From the NCBI GenBank assembly GCA_034422835.1, contig DAOUJJ010000015.1, positions 10,721 to 74,720 on the forward strand: DNA of 64,000 nucleotides. Reading direction: 5' to 3'. Source of the stretch: VXMO01 sp034422835 (GTDB lineage: Bacteria > Chloroflexota > Dehalococcoidia > UBA6926). Under the pieces are notes generated by a model that searched no databases, was not told the DNA's origin, and was given only the letters and a program-made list of their open reading frames with translations. This document shows, piece by piece, positions 42,788 through 52,436 of this stretch. Numbering within the stretch: position 1 is the first letter of the stretch; each line of letters begins with the position of its first letter. A program made the position numbers and the translations under genes.

Positions 42788-44173
42788 TCAGTAGGCGGAT
42801 TCGTCCGGCTTGACACCGAGAACGTGCTCACGCGCCTCTGCCACGACGAACAATGAGCCCGTGACCAGTATGAGCGACCCGGGGCTGCCCTCCAGTTTCG
42901 CCCGTTCAATGGCCGCCGCGACCGTGTTCTCCGGCCGCACGGGAACTCCCGCCTCCCATAGTGTATCTGCTATGTCATCCGGGGACATGGAGCGCGGGCT
43001 GCGGGAACTTGTCGCGAAAGCGCCTGTGGCGACCACGCCGATCTCACGCGCAATGCCGCTTACGTCCTTGTCCGATGCCGCGCCGAGCACCAACTGCACC
43101 TCACGCCCCGGAAACGTTTCGCGTATTGTCTCAGCCAGCCGCGTTGCGGAATAGGGGTTGTGCGCGCCGTCCGCCACGATCAGGGGCGACTCGCTTAGGA
43201 TCTCCATCCGGCCGGGCCACGTGACGCCGCTAAATCCGGTGTAGATGTCATCGTAGGGAACGGGGTAGTGAAGGTCGCGCAGGCACTCCAGCATGGCCAT
43301 GGCGAGGGAGGCGTTCTCAAGCTGGTGCTCGCCGAGCAAGCTTGTGCGAAGGTTATGCTCAACAGGACGGTCGCCGATTTGTCCCCACATCGTGAAATCC
43401 TGGCCGGACAGGGTGGCCTTTTCAGGCCGCCAAAACATGTCGCGGCGGAGCAGGGTTAGCGGCGCGCCAAGCTCGTCGCTGCGGTTGATGATGACGTCAG
43501 CGGCGTCGGATTCCTGCGGGGCGGAAACAACAGGCACGCCGGGCTTGATGATGCCCGCTTTTTCGGAGGCGATTTCGCGGATGGTGGACCCAAGAAACGC
43601 CTCGTGGTCGAGGCTGATGGACGTGATGCCGGTGACGGCGGGTTCGACGACGTTTGTAGAATCAAGGCGTCCGCCAAGTCCGACCTCGATAACCTGCATC
43701 TCGACGTTCTGCGCTCGGAAGGCAACGAACGCCATCGCCGTCAGCGCCTCGAAGGTGGTGATAGTACCGAAAGAGGCGTCGGCATTTACTGCGTCTACGG
43801 CGGGTTTGACTGCGCGGGCGGCGTCGATGAAATCCTGCTCAGAACAGGGGTATCCATTGATGGCGATGCGCTCCCGGATGGTGTGGAGATGGGGGGAGGT
43901 GAACAACCCAGTTTGGTAGCCCGAGGTGGTGAGGGCCGCCGCGAGCAGGGCGCACGTGCTGCCCTTGCCCTTTGTGCCCGCGACGTGGAGCGTGACGGGG
44001 CCGATGTGGGGGTTATCGAGGCGGCGCAGGAGCTCATGAACGCGATCCAGGTTCCAGCGGCGGGTGGCGATGGGGGCAGAGGGTCCGTCCGTATCCGTGG
44101 GGTCTGAGGGCGCGACGGGGAGCTCAAAGTTGGTCATGCCGAGCAGCCACGCGACAGCTTCCGAGTAATTCAT
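42788..44173 (-). CDS. folC: Folylpolyglutamate/dihydrofolate synthase (FolC)
   Basis: 461 residues. The P-loop is AGTKGKGSTCALLAAAL, the omega-loop region reads ITSISLDHEAFLG, and VADGAHNPYSATRLAETI starts the C-terminal domain. It adds glutamate to folates and may also make dihydrofolate. It reads toward fabF, and alaS is divergent. Confidence 0.95.
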   Translation of the reverse strand: MNYSEAVAWLLGMTNFELPVAPSDPTDTDGPSAPIATRRWNLDRVHELLRRLDNPHIGPVTLHVAGTKGKGSTCALLAAALTTSGYQTGLFTSPHLHTIRERIAINGYPCSEQDFIDAARAVKPAVDAVNADASFGTITTFEALTAMAFVAFRAQNVEMQVIEVGLGGRLDSTNVVEPAVTGITSISLDHEAFLGSTIREIASEKAGIIKPGVPVVSAPQESDAADVIINRSDELGAPLTLLRRDMFWRPEKATLSGQDFTMWGQIGDRPVEHNLRTSLLGEHQLENASLAMAMLECLRDLHYPVPYDDIYTGFSGVTWPGRMEILSESPLIVADGAHNPYSATRLAETIRETFPGREVQLVLGAASDKDVSGIAREIGVVATGAFATSSRSPRSMSPDDIADTLWEAGVPVRPENTVAAAIERAKLEGSPGSLILVTGSLFVVAEAREHVLGVKPDESAY

Positions 44174-44195
44174 GGACTGAGTATAGGGGTGTTCA

Positions 44196-44221
44196 CCCTT
44201 CGACAGGCTCAGGGCGAACGG
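44196..44221 (+). repeat. Dispersed 26-bp repeat (CCCTTCGACAGGCTCAGGGC type)
   Basis: Lies in the folC-alaS divergent intergenic region, where it may overlap promoter sequence. Confidence 0.85.
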
Positions 44222-44285
44222 AGGGAGCGGAATGCTCGGCTACAATAGGATGCGTACACACACGTTTGGAGTATTGCCTGCTGCT

Positions 44286-46988
44286 ATGACGTCTGAAATG
44301 CCACAGTATCGAACCGGCCCGGAGCTGCGAGAACTGTTCCTGAGCTTCTTTGAGTCCAAGGGGCACAGTCGCATACCGTCGTCGTCGCTTGTCCCGCAGG
44401 ACGACCCGACGCTGCTGTTTACGACGGCCGGCATGGTGCAGTTCAAGCCGTATTTCCTAGGACAGTCGGAGCCACCGAATGTTCGCCTGACGACGGTGCA
44501 GAAGTCGTTCCGGACTACGGACATCGGCGAGGTTGGGGACACGACGCACCTGACGTTCTTCGAGATGCTGGGTAATTTCTCGTTCGGAGACTACTTCAAG
44601 CAGGGAGCGATTGAACATGCATGGGAACTCTGCACGCAGCATCTTGGACTCAGCGCGGACCGGCTGTGGGCAACGGTCTACACGGATGATGATGAGGCGG
44701 CGGCGCTGTGGGAGCAGACAGGGGTTCCGGCTGAGCGGATTCGACGGTTCGGGGCGTCCGATAACTGGTGGGGCCCTGCGGGCAACAGCGGACCGTGCGG
44801 GCCGTGCTCCGAGATCCACTATGACCTGACTCCGGGTGAGCCGTTGGATGATGGCTCCTGCGGAGAAGACTCTTGCGGCCCGAACTGCGAGTGCGGCCGG
44901 TTTGTTGAGATCTGGAATCTCGTGTTCATGGAGTTCGACCAGGCTGAGGACGGCACGCGGACGCCGCTTGAACAGAAGAACATCGACACGGGCATGGGGC
45001 TGGAACGGCTCGCGGCGATTATCCAGCGGGCCGACAATATCTACTCAACAGACCTCTTTCAGCCTCTAATCGCATCTGCGGCGGCCATCGCGGACACTGA
45101 ATACGGCACGGATGCGGCCACGGATCGGGCGCTGCGCGTGATGGCGGAACATGCGCGGTCCGGCGCGTTCCTGATCATGGACGGCGTGACGCCGGGAAAC
45201 GAGGGACGCGGGTACGTGCTGCGGCGGATGCTGCGGCGGGGGATTCGTTTCGCGCAGGGCCTTGGCGTGAATGAGCCGTTTCTGGGTCGGATTATCACGG
45301 AGGCGGTAGTTCCACTGATGGCGCCTGCGTATCCGGCACTGAATGATGCTCTGGACCACATCGTGCAGACGGTGACGCGGGAGGAGGAGCAGTTCCAACG
45401 AACTCTCTCCGTGGGGACGGCGCTCCTTGATGAGGTGATGGCGCGGATGGAGGCGGACGGTGAGTCTGTTGTGCCGGGCGACGCGCTTTTCCGACTGTAT
45501 GACACCTACGGCTTCCCGGTGGAGCTCGCGGAAGAGATTGCCCTTGACCGAGGTGTGAGCGCTGATCGCGACGGCTTTCAGCAAGAGATGGAGGCGCAAC
45601 GGGAGCGGGGCAGGGCGGCTACATCATTCGGGGGCGGAGATGAAGGCTCAGAGGCGTATCGGCTGCTTTCGAGCCTGACGACGCAGTTCACCGGCTATGA
45701 GGTTGCGCGGGATGAGAGCAATGTCACCGGCCTGATCGTTGGCGGTGGGGTGACGGAGTCGGCCTCCCAGCAGCAGCAGGTGGAGATCGTGACGGCGCGG
45801 ACGCCGTTCTACGCAGAGGGCGGCGGGCAGGTGGGCGACGTTGGCATCATTCGTGGGCCGGCCGGGCTTGCGCGGATTACGGATACGCAGCGGCCTGTTG
45901 GAGAGCGGCCTGATTTTGTTGTTCATATCGGCGTGGTTGAGGAGGGGATGCTGAGCGTTGGGGACACGGTGACGCTTGAGGTTGATCCCGCCGCGCGTGG
46001 ACAGGCGACCCGCCATCACACTGCGACGCATCTTCTGCACGCGGCGCTGCGCTCCACGCTGGGCGGACATGTGCGGCAGGCGGGGTCGTATGTCTCGCCG
46101 GACCATCTGCGATTCGATTTCTCGCATACGGCATCGCTGAATGAGCATGAGATTGCCGCGATCACGCACGCGGTGAACGCGCGTGTGATTCGCAACATTG
46201 CTGTGGAGTCGCAGGTGCAGCCGATACAGGATGCGCTGGCGTCCGGCGCGCTCGCGTTCTTTGGCGACCGTTATGGCAGTGAGGTGCGTACTGTTTCCAT
46301 TGACGGTGAGGATGACGGCGTGCCGTTCAGCCACGAGCTGTGCGGCGGCACGCACGTTCACGCGACGGGCGAGGTGGGATTTATCTACGTCGTTGCCGAG
46401 AGTTCCATCGGCGCAGGGATGAGGCGTGTGGAGGCTGTCGCGGGTTCCAACGCAGATCAACTCCTGCGTGACCGCATGTCCGTGCTCGAGCGTCTGTCAC
46501 GGCAGTTGACGGTTCCGGTGGATGAAATCGAGACACGGATCGCGGACCAGATGGCGGAGTCGGAACGGCTGCGACGGCGCGCAGAGGAACTGGAGCGGGA
46601 ACGAGCACGATCGCAGATACAGACGCTGTTGCCTCAGGCAGTGCAGGTGGGTGAACCGCCGGTTACGCTGCTGTCCGCTCGGGTGCAGGACATCGCGTCC
46701 GCCGACCTGCTTCGCGATGTTGCGGACAGGACACGCGCCGCGCTTGGGTCAGGGATCGTTGTGCTTGGGGCGGACATTGAAGGCAGGCCCTCGCTTGTGT
46801 GCGCGATCAGCGCGGACATCGTTGAGCGGGGCGGCTCCTATGATGCCGGGCGTATTGTGAAAGAGACGGCGGCGATTGTTGGCGGCGGCGGCGGCGGCCG
46901 CAAGGACTTTGCGAGCGCGGGCGGGCGTGACGCCTCCAAACTGGATGAGGCGCTTGCGGCGGTGGCGGGGATAGTGACAGCGGGGTAG
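44286..46988 (+). CDS. alaS: Alanine-tRNA ligase (AlaS)
   Basis: About 900 residues. The class II core (RELFLSFFESKGHSRIPSSS), the editing-domain zinc motifs RHHTATHLLH and ELCGGTHVHATGE, and a C-terminal C-Ala region ending in a glycine-rich GGGGGGRKDFASAGG are all present. The ATG at 44286 is preferred because the family starts just before the REL segment; 44298 is also possible. Confidence 0.96.
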   Translation: MTSEMPQYRTGPELRELFLSFFESKGHSRIPSSSLVPQDDPTLLFTTAGMVQFKPYFLGQSEPPNVRLTTVQKSFRTTDIGEVGDTTHLTFFEMLGNFSFGDYFKQGAIEHAWELCTQHLGLSADRLWATVYTDDDEAAALWEQTGVPAERIRRFGASDNWWGPAGNSGPCGPCSEIHYDLTPGEPLDDGSCGEDSCGPNCECGRFVEIWNLVFMEFDQAEDGTRTPLEQKNIDTGMGLERLAAIIQRADNIYSTDLFQPLIASAAAIADTEYGTDAATDRALRVMAEHARSGAFLIMDGVTPGNEGRGYVLRRMLRRGIRFAQGLGVNEPFLGRIITEAVVPLMAPAYPALNDALDHIVQTVTREEEQFQRTLSVGTALLDEVMARMEADGESVVPGDALFRLYDTYGFPVELAEEIALDRGVSADRDGFQQEMEAQRERGRAATSFGGGDEGSEAYRLLSSLTTQFTGYEVARDESNVTGLIVGGGVTESASQQQQVEIVTARTPFYAEGGGQVGDVGIIRGPAGLARITDTQRPVGERPDFVVHIGVVEEGMLSVGDTVTLEVDPAARGQATRHHTATHLLHAALRSTLGGHVRQAGSYVSPDHLRFDFSHTASLNEHEIAAITHAVNARVIRNIAVESQVQPIQDALASGALAFFGDRYGSEVRTVSIDGEDDGVPFSHELCGGTHVHATGEVGFIYVVAESSIGAGMRRVEAVAGSNADQLLRDRMSVLERLSRQLTVPVDEIETRIADQMAESERLRRRAEELERERARSQIQTLLPQAVQVGEPPVTLLSARVQDIASADLLRDVADRTRAALGSGIVVLGADIEGRPSLVCAISADIVERGGSYDAGRIVKETAAIVGGGGGGRKDFASAGGRDASKLDEALAAVAGIVTAG

Positions 46989-46993
46989 TAGGG

Positions 46994-47413
46994 TTACACG
47001 GAATAGAGTGGAACGGCGAACGGATCAACGACCCGCACGCCCAGTCGCTCAAAGTCGCGGACATTGCGCGTGACTATCGTCAGGGAATTGACGATACCGA
47101 CGGCTGCAATCAGGGCATCCTTCAGCAGTTTGTCTGACTGCCCGTGCATGAGCCGCGCCCACTCGCGAAAAGCGGCGGCGTCCGCAGGAATGACGCCGAA
47201 GGATACCAGCACTTCCTCCAGCCATCTTTCTATCTCGTCCGCCTTGAGTGGATCATTCTCTCGCTTGGCTTCAATCCCGGCCTGGATTTCGCCTATCGTT
47301 ACTGCGGAAACGTGCAAGCTACCGGCCGGAACTCGTTCCAACCAGCGAACCACGGCCGCATTCGGCTTCATGCGGCGCAATTCCGAAACGACGTTGGTGT
47401 CGAGAAGAAACAC
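46994..47413 (-). CDS. PIN-domain toxin (VapC-like)
   Basis: 139 residues. Acidic residues of the PIN site occur in FLLDTNVVSELRR, VTIGEIQAGIE, KDALIAAVGIV and the final TRNVRDFERLGV. The pattern fits the FitB/VapC branch. It ends convergent with alaS (5-bp gap) and follows its antitoxin by 8 bp. Confidence 0.9.
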   Translation of the reverse strand: MFLLDTNVVSELRRMKPNAAVVRWLERVPAGSLHVSAVTIGEIQAGIEAKRENDPLKADEIERWLEEVLVSFGVIPADAAAFREWARLMHGQSDKLLKDALIAAVGIVNSLTIVTRNVRDFERLGVRVVDPFAVPLYSV

Positions 47414-47421
47414 GTAACAGA

Positions 47422-47706
47422 CTAATCAAAAGATGGAGGCTGAAGGCGGAAGAAACCGGAGTTGGACGGCACGAGATCATCCGTCCGCGCCTCCGGTGCA
47501 AGGAGGAGATCCTTCAGAGTCCGCCTGTTGGCCCGCTCATACTCAAGCCACTGCTGATAGGGGATAACCACCACGGCTTCCACGCCCCGCTTCGTTACGA
47601 TCTGCGGGCCGTTCTCCAGCGTGTTGTCCAGCAACGTGCTGAAGCGGGCCTTGGCCTCTTGCACCTGCCAGGTATTCGGCTTGTCATCTGTGGGGTAGAA
47701 CGTCAT
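47422..47706 (-). CDS. Phd/YefM-type antitoxin
   Basis: 94 residues. WQVQEAKARFSTLLDNTLEN followed by PQIVTKRGVEAVVVIPYQQW is the Phd/YefM DNA-binding domain. The C-terminus would wrap the toxin. Such antitoxins autorepress their promoter, and an imperfect dyad (ACTAGTCACCAGACTAGT) lies just upstream near 47735-47755. Confidence 0.9.
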   Translation of the reverse strand: MTFYPTDDKPNTWQVQEAKARFSTLLDNTLENGPQIVTKRGVEAVVVIPYQQWLEYERANRRTLKDLLLAPEARTDDLVPSNSGFFRLQPPSFD

Positions 47707-47734
47707 GCACCCCCCTTTCTTTGATTGGGAACTG

Positions 47735-47753
47735 ACTAGTCACCAGACTAGTC
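47735..47753. promoter_or_regulatory. Possible antitoxin operator dyad
   Basis: GACTAGT and ACTAGTC form an inverted repeat around a CACC spacer directly upstream of the antitoxin gene, as expected for an autoregulatory site. Confidence 0.5.
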
Positions 47754-47787
47754 ATGTATGGGCGAGATGTCAAGTGTTTAGTAGGGC

Positions 47788-48585
47788 CTAATAGGTGATG
47801 GCGGTTGTGGAGCCGCCGTCGACAGCGATGGTCTGGCCAGTGATGGCAGCACCGGCAGGCGATGCGAGCAACAGGGCAAGGGCCGCGATGTCCTCCGGGT
47901 GAATCATCCTGCCAACGGGAATGGCGGATGCCATGCGAGCTTCGGCCTCTTCGAACGTGCCGCCGTTGCGTTCCATTTCAGCTTCAACCCGAGGGCGGTT
48001 CCTCTCCGTGAGGACAGCGCCGGGGTGGATGACGTTGACTGTGATGCCGTGCGGACCAAGCTCAGTGGCCATGTTCTTGCAGAGGGCTGCAAGGGCGGAG
48101 TTGCGGACACTCGCGCTGGCAGAGCCGATCTGGCGAGACGAAGCGCCACCGACACCGATGATCCGCCCGTAGCCGGATGACTTCATGTGAGGAACAACGG
48201 CCTGCGCGAGCCGCAGGATGCCGAGCACCTTGACGTCAATGGCGTTTCCCAGAGATGTAACGTCCAACTCGGAGGGCGTGCCGGGGAGCGCCCCAACAAC
48301 GTCCACGGCGGAACTGATGACGGCATCGATTCGGCCGGTTGTGTCGAGGATAGATTTGATGGCAGATGCAACGGATTCCGCGTCCGTGACGTCCATCTCC
48401 GCGACGCGGACATCCACGCCTGAGCGTGACGCAATTTCCGCTTTGGTTTGCTCCAGCCGTTCGCGTCCCCGCGCGGAAATCGTCACATCCGCGCCTTCGC
48501 GCGCAAACTGCTCAGCGACTATCGAGCCGATGCCGCCGCTACCGCCGGTGACGAGGATGCTGCGTCCGGCGAGATCAAGATTCAT
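47788..48585 (-). CDS. SDR-family protein lacking the YxxxK catalytic pair
   Basis: 265 residues. The cofactor motif is LVTGGSGGIGSIVAEQF and the chain ends with TGQTIAVDGGSTTAITY, as in classical SDRs. The active-site region, normally S...YxxSK, reads GGASSRQIGSASASVRNSAL, so the Tyr and Lys appear to be replaced by Val and Ala. It may bind NAD(P) without classical dehydrogenase activity, or use other residues. Confidence 0.85.
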   Translation of the reverse strand: MNLDLAGRSILVTGGSGGIGSIVAEQFAREGADVTISARGRERLEQTKAEIASRSGVDVRVAEMDVTDAESVASAIKSILDTTGRIDAVISSAVDVVGALPGTPSELDVTSLGNAIDVKVLGILRLAQAVVPHMKSSGYGRIIGVGGASSRQIGSASASVRNSALAALCKNMATELGPHGITVNVIHPGAVLTERNRPRVEAEMERNGGTFEEAEARMASAIPVGRMIHPEDIAALALLLASPAGAAITGQTIAVDGGSTTAITY

Positions 48586-48654
48586 GGGCGTATCTCCAAT
48601 TCCGTGATTATATGCAGATGGCCGCTGCCACTCTGCGCTGTCTAGCTGCCTAAT

Positions 48655-48861
48655 CTATATTGGCCAAATTGGCCACAAGGCGATCCCCAGGATGATGATT
48701 ATCAGGGGAGTCATCACCATAGCCCAGATCACCATGCTTCCCAGGGCGAAACCCACACCGAACCGGAATCCCGTTCCAATTGAGAGGTCCACCCTTGGAC
48801 TCACGACGGGGTCTTGAGGGTCCGGTTGGGCCGGGCCACCTGATCCTTCTTGGCTGGTCAC
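48655..48861 (-). CDS. Small membrane protein, unknown
   Basis: 68 residues: a Pro/Gly-rich N-terminus, then one or two hydrophobic helices (FGVGFALGSMVIWAMVM and PLIIIILGIALWPIWPI). No family recognised. Confidence 0.6.
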   Translation of the reverse strand: MTSQEGSGGPAQPDPQDPVVSPRVDLSIGTGFRFGVGFALGSMVIWAMVMTPLIIIILGIALWPIWPI

Positions 48862-48899
48862 GCCGAAGTCCTCATTCGCAAGGACCGAGTCAAGAGCGG

Positions 48900-49583
48900 C
48901 TAGTCTCGCTTGAGATTGTCGAAGATGTTGGTCAAGTCCGCAGGGGCGGGGCCGTCGCCCTCGATGACCTCGAATGTCACCTCACGGACGACATGCTCTG
49001 CCGCATCGCAGATGGCGATGCAGACATCGGCGACGGTCTCGCGGCTGATGGATCCATGGATGTTGTCGCCCTGACCTATTTCAAGCGACTTCGCGCCGCC
49101 CGCATCGTCAGAGAGACCGCCGGGGCGGACGATGGCGTACGAAAGGCCGCTGCCACGAAGGTAGTTCTCACCAAACATCTTCCAGCGAAGGACGTTCTTG
49201 AATCGCGCGTTCAGGTCATGGTCGCTTTGCGTGACTCCAATGGAGGACACAAGGACGAATTGGCGAATGTGGCCGTGCTCTGCAGCGGCGTTCACGAGTG
49301 TGTGGACGCCCTGATAGTCGACCCTCTCCGGCTCGCCGTCCGGAAACTTCGCGCCGACGGTTGAAATGACGTAATGTGCTCCCTCCGCTGCCTCGAATGC
49401 GGCGGCGTGGTCGGCAATATCGCCAACGAAGATGCCGAGATTGTCCGGCGTTCCGAAGATTTCCCGAAGTTTGCGCCCGTTCCTGACGAATGCGCGCACG
49501 TTCTCACCACGTTCAAGCAGCTTGCGCGTGACGTGCATACCGACGCCGGATGCGGCGCCTGCGACCATGTAGGTGTCTGGCAT
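48900..49583 (-). CDS. NAD(P)-binding atypical SDR (NmrA/SDR_a5-like)
   Basis: 227 residues. MVAGAASGVGMHVTRKLLER is the Rossmann start. The middle reads FVLVSSIGVTQSD and SGLSYAIVRPGGLSDD, typical of atypical SDRs that bind NADP as sensors or reductases. Substrate unknown. Confidence 0.85.
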   Translation of the reverse strand: MPDTYMVAGAASGVGMHVTRKLLERGENVRAFVRNGRKLREIFGTPDNLGIFVGDIADHAAAFEAAEGAHYVISTVGAKFPDGEPERVDYQGVHTLVNAAAEHGHIRQFVLVSSIGVTQSDHDLNARFKNVLRWKMFGENYLRGSGLSYAIVRPGGLSDDAGGAKSLEIGQGDNIHGSISRETVADVCIAICDAAEHVVREVTFEVIEGDGPAPADLTNIFDNLKRD

Positions 49584-49772
49584 AATTCCCCCTTTCTTCG
49601 AGCTTAGCGAGTCGGGGGGATGTATGGCAATTGGCGGGGCGGCCCTTCGACGGGCTCAGGGTGACCGGGAGGTGCACAGACTCAGAGTGAACGGAAGTGG
49701 GCAACCCTTCGACAAGCTCAGGGCGAGCGGAGGCGCGGGCTCAGGGTGAACAGGGTGGGCTATCCTTGAGGC
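49584..49772. repeat. Intergenic cluster of CCTTCGAC repeats
   Basis: Full or partial repeat copies start near 49643, 49672, 49705 and 49738, interleaved over 110 bp. No gene. It lies upstream of ruvX. Confidence 0.8.
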
Positions 49773-50216
49773 ATGAGCGGACGAATCATTGCGCTGGACC
49801 TTGGCAAGGCCAGGAGCGGCGTCGCCGTGTCTGACCCGACGCAGACCATTGCCCAACCGCTGGACCTCTTGCCCGGGGCGGACGAGCCGACCTTCGTTGA
49901 ACGGCTTGGGGGCGTTGTTGCGGAGTACGAGGCAGAGCGAGTGATTGTCGGTATTCCGCGAACGATGGATGGCCGCATGGGGGAGATGGCGCAGTGGGCG
50001 GAGGGGATCCGTCGCGCCTGTGAACGCGGGCTGTCCGTGCCGGTTGAGGGCAGGGATGAGCGGCTGTCCACTGTGTCTGCCGAACGGGTGATGCGGGACG
50101 CAGGCAGGCGCAAGGGCGGTTTCTCAAGCCCGTCGGATTCGGTTGCCGCCGCCGTCGTTCTCCAGGCGTATCTTGATGAGCAGAGACTGCGGGGCGGCGG
50201 TACGAGGGCTGGCTAG
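49773..50216 (+). CDS. ruvX: Putative Holliday junction resolvase / pre-16S rRNA nuclease (RuvX/YqgF)
   Basis: 147 residues. RIIALDLGKARSGVAVSDP is the RNase H-like first strand with the catalytic Asp, followed by VIVGIPRTMDGRMG and the late DERLSTVSAERVM. Family roles include 16S rRNA 5'-end maturation. It precedes aroE on the same strand. Confidence 0.93.
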   Translation: MSGRIIALDLGKARSGVAVSDPTQTIAQPLDLLPGADEPTFVERLGGVVAEYEAERVIVGIPRTMDGRMGEMAQWAEGIRRACERGLSVPVEGRDERLSTVSAERVMRDAGRRKGGFSSPSDSVAAAVVLQAYLDEQRLRGGGTRAG

Positions 50217-50229
50217 CAAATACGATTCA

Positions 50230-50254
50230 GATTCCCGCCTTCGCGGGAATGACG
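50230..50254 (+). repeat. Palindromic dispersed repeat
   Basis: GATTCCCGCCTTCGCGGGAA followed by TGACG; a hairpin between ruvX and aroE. Confidence 0.85.
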
Positions 50255-50304
50255 AATTGGAGTAGTAATGACAAGCGGCCGGTGGGAATGACGAGGCGGG
50301 AGCT

Positions 50305-51144
50305 ATGACATCGCGTGTCGGGATCATCGGCTATCCCTTGGGCCACTCCATTTCGCCTGCGTTTCAGCAGGCGGCATTCGATGAGCTTGAAATCGATGCC
50401 CGCTACGAGACGTGGGCTACACCTCCTGATGAGCTTGCCGAGAGAGTGGAGTCGTTGCGGGCCGATGATGTGCTGGGCGCGAATGTGACCGTTCCTCACA
50501 AGCAGGCCGTCATGCCGCTGTTGGACGAGATTCTGCCCGTCGCACAATCCATCGGCGCTGTTAACACCGTGATCAACAGAGAAGGATTTCTGATCGGGGC
50601 AAATACGGATGCGGCAGGATTCACGCGATCATTGGAGGAGGAGGCCCGCTTCAGCGCTGCTCGAAAGAGGGCGCTCATTGTTGGGGCGGGGGGCGCGGCG
50701 CGGGCCGTGGCGTTCGGCCTCGCGTGGGAGGGTGTCTCGGAGATGGTGTTCGTGAACCGGACGCCGGAGAGGGCATCAGAGTTGGCTTGGGACGTGTCAG
50801 AGGCGACGGCGACCGAGACGCGGGGCGGCGGCTTTGATGATTTTTCAGACGCTGACGGGTTCGATTTGATTGTCAACTGTACGTCGATGGGCATGGCGGG
50901 CGGGCCGGACCCGGAGGGGATACCGCCTGTGGGGGACTTGCTCAAGCGCAGCGTTCTTGTGTGCGACCTTGTTTACAATCCGCGGGAGACGCCCCTGCTG
51001 GCACTGGCTCGAGAACGGGGGGCGCGTGTGCTGGGTGGGATCGGGATGCTGGTGTACCAGGGCGCGGCGTCTTTCGAGTTCTGGACGGATCGTGAGCCGC
51101 CGGAAGACATCATGTATTCGGCGGCACTGAAAGCGCTGATGTAA
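50305..51144 (+). CDS. aroE: Shikimate dehydrogenase (AroE)
   Basis: 279 residues. The shikimate site reads GYPLGHSISPAFQQAAFDE with the lysine in NVTVPHKQAVM. The NADP motif is VGAGGAARAVAFGL and the late GIGMLVYQGAASFE is diagnostic. It reduces 3-dehydroshikimate in the aromatic amino acid pathway. First of three consecutive aro genes. Confidence 0.96.
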   Translation: MTSRVGIIGYPLGHSISPAFQQAAFDELEIDARYETWATPPDELAERVESLRADDVLGANVTVPHKQAVMPLLDEILPVAQSIGAVNTVINREGFLIGANTDAAGFTRSLEEEARFSAARKRALIVGAGGAARAVAFGLAWEGVSEMVFVNRTPERASELAWDVSEATATETRGGGFDDFSDADGFDLIVNCTSMGMAGGPDPEGIPPVGDLLKRSVLVCDLVYNPRETPLLALARERGARVLGGIGMLVYQGAASFEFWTDREPPEDIMYSAALKALM

Positions 51145-51194
51145 TCTGAATAGTAGTCAAAATGAACCAGGCACACAGGAGCTGCTGACACCCA

Positions 51195-52427
51195 ATGGGA
51201 CAATTTCGCTTCCTGACGGCAGGTGAATCGCACGGACCGGGCCTGACGACGATTGTTGAGGGCATACCGGCAGGTGTTTCTCTGTCCGAGGACTACATCC
51301 GACAGGATCTGGCGCGTCGGCAGCGCGGCTATGGGCGTGGAGCGCGGCAACAGATCGAGACAGACCGTGCCCGCATCTCGTCGGGCGTGCGGCACGGCCT
51401 GACGCTCGGTGGGCCTATCGCCATGTTCGTTGAGAATCGCGACTTTTCGACGGGCACGGGACCGGACGGCGTGCCGTGGGTGGATGAGATGTCCATCGAA
51501 CCGTCGGACGTGCCGTATGAGCCAATTACCAAGCTGCGGCCGGGTCATGCTGATACTCCGGGAATCACCAAGTACTCGCACGATGACGCGCGAAATATCC
51601 TTGAGCGTTCGAGCGCGCGTGAGAGCGCGGCGCGCGTGGCGGCGGGAGCGGTGGCGCGGCGATTCCTTGAGGAGATTGGCATAGAAGTACACAGCCACGT
51701 TGTAGGCCTTGGGGGTGTGGTGGCCGCGCCGCAGGATGCCATCGACTGGGTGCAATTGGAGGAATCTCCGGTGCGGTGCGCGGACCCGGTGGCGACGGAG
51801 GCGATGATCGAGGCCATCGATGCAGCGCGACGAGACGGAGACAGCCTGGGCGGCGTATTTGAGGTTGTCGCTACCGGGGCGCCCATCGGCCTTGGGTCAC
51901 ATATTCAATGGGATCGCAAGCTGAGCACACGGCTGGCCGCTGCCGTAATGAGCATCAACGCTGTCAAGGGTGTGGAGTTTGGGGCGGGGTTTGACCAGGC
52001 GGCGATGCGCGGTTCAACGGTACATGACGTGGTGAAACCCATCGATGAGTGGGACAGGAATCCCGATGGATCGTGGGTGCGCCCATGGCCGCGTCGCTCA
52101 AACAACTCCGGCGGGCTTGAGGGCGGCATGACGACGGGCGAGCCGGTTGTTGTGCGGGCGATGGTCAAGCCCATCGCTACGATTATGAACGCGCTGGAGA
52201 CGGTGGATCTGCGCACGGGCACCAAGGTGGACAGGGCTCACTACGAGCGCAGCGACATCACGTTTGTCCCGACGTGTGCGGTGATTGGCGAGGCGATGGT
52301 CTGCATCGCGTTGGCGGACGCAGTATTGGAGAAGTTTGGCGGCGACCATCGCGATGAGACGGTGCGCAACGTGCGGGCGTATATGGAGACGGCAGGGCCG
52401 AGCCACGCGCCCGCGTCAACTGTCTAG
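51195..52427 (+). CDS. aroC: Chorismate synthase (AroC)
   Basis: 410 residues. GESHGPGLTTIVEGIPAG is the N-terminal signature, and RQRGYGRGARQQIETD and SNNSGGLEGGMTTGEP are the other hallmarks. It needs reduced FMN to make chorismate. Followed after 9 bp by aroKB. Confidence 0.97.
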   Translation: MGQFRFLTAGESHGPGLTTIVEGIPAGVSLSEDYIRQDLARRQRGYGRGARQQIETDRARISSGVRHGLTLGGPIAMFVENRDFSTGTGPDGVPWVDEMSIEPSDVPYEPITKLRPGHADTPGITKYSHDDARNILERSSARESAARVAAGAVARRFLEEIGIEVHSHVVGLGGVVAAPQDAIDWVQLEESPVRCADPVATEAMIEAIDAARRDGDSLGGVFEVVATGAPIGLGSHIQWDRKLSTRLAAAVMSINAVKGVEFGAGFDQAAMRGSTVHDVVKPIDEWDRNPDGSWVRPWPRRSNNSGGLEGGMTTGEPVVVRAMVKPIATIMNALETVDLRTGTKVDRAHYERSDITFVPTCAVIGEAMVCIALADAVLEKFGGDHRDETVRNVRAYMETAGPSHAPASTV

Positions 52428-52436
52428 GGTTCTCGT

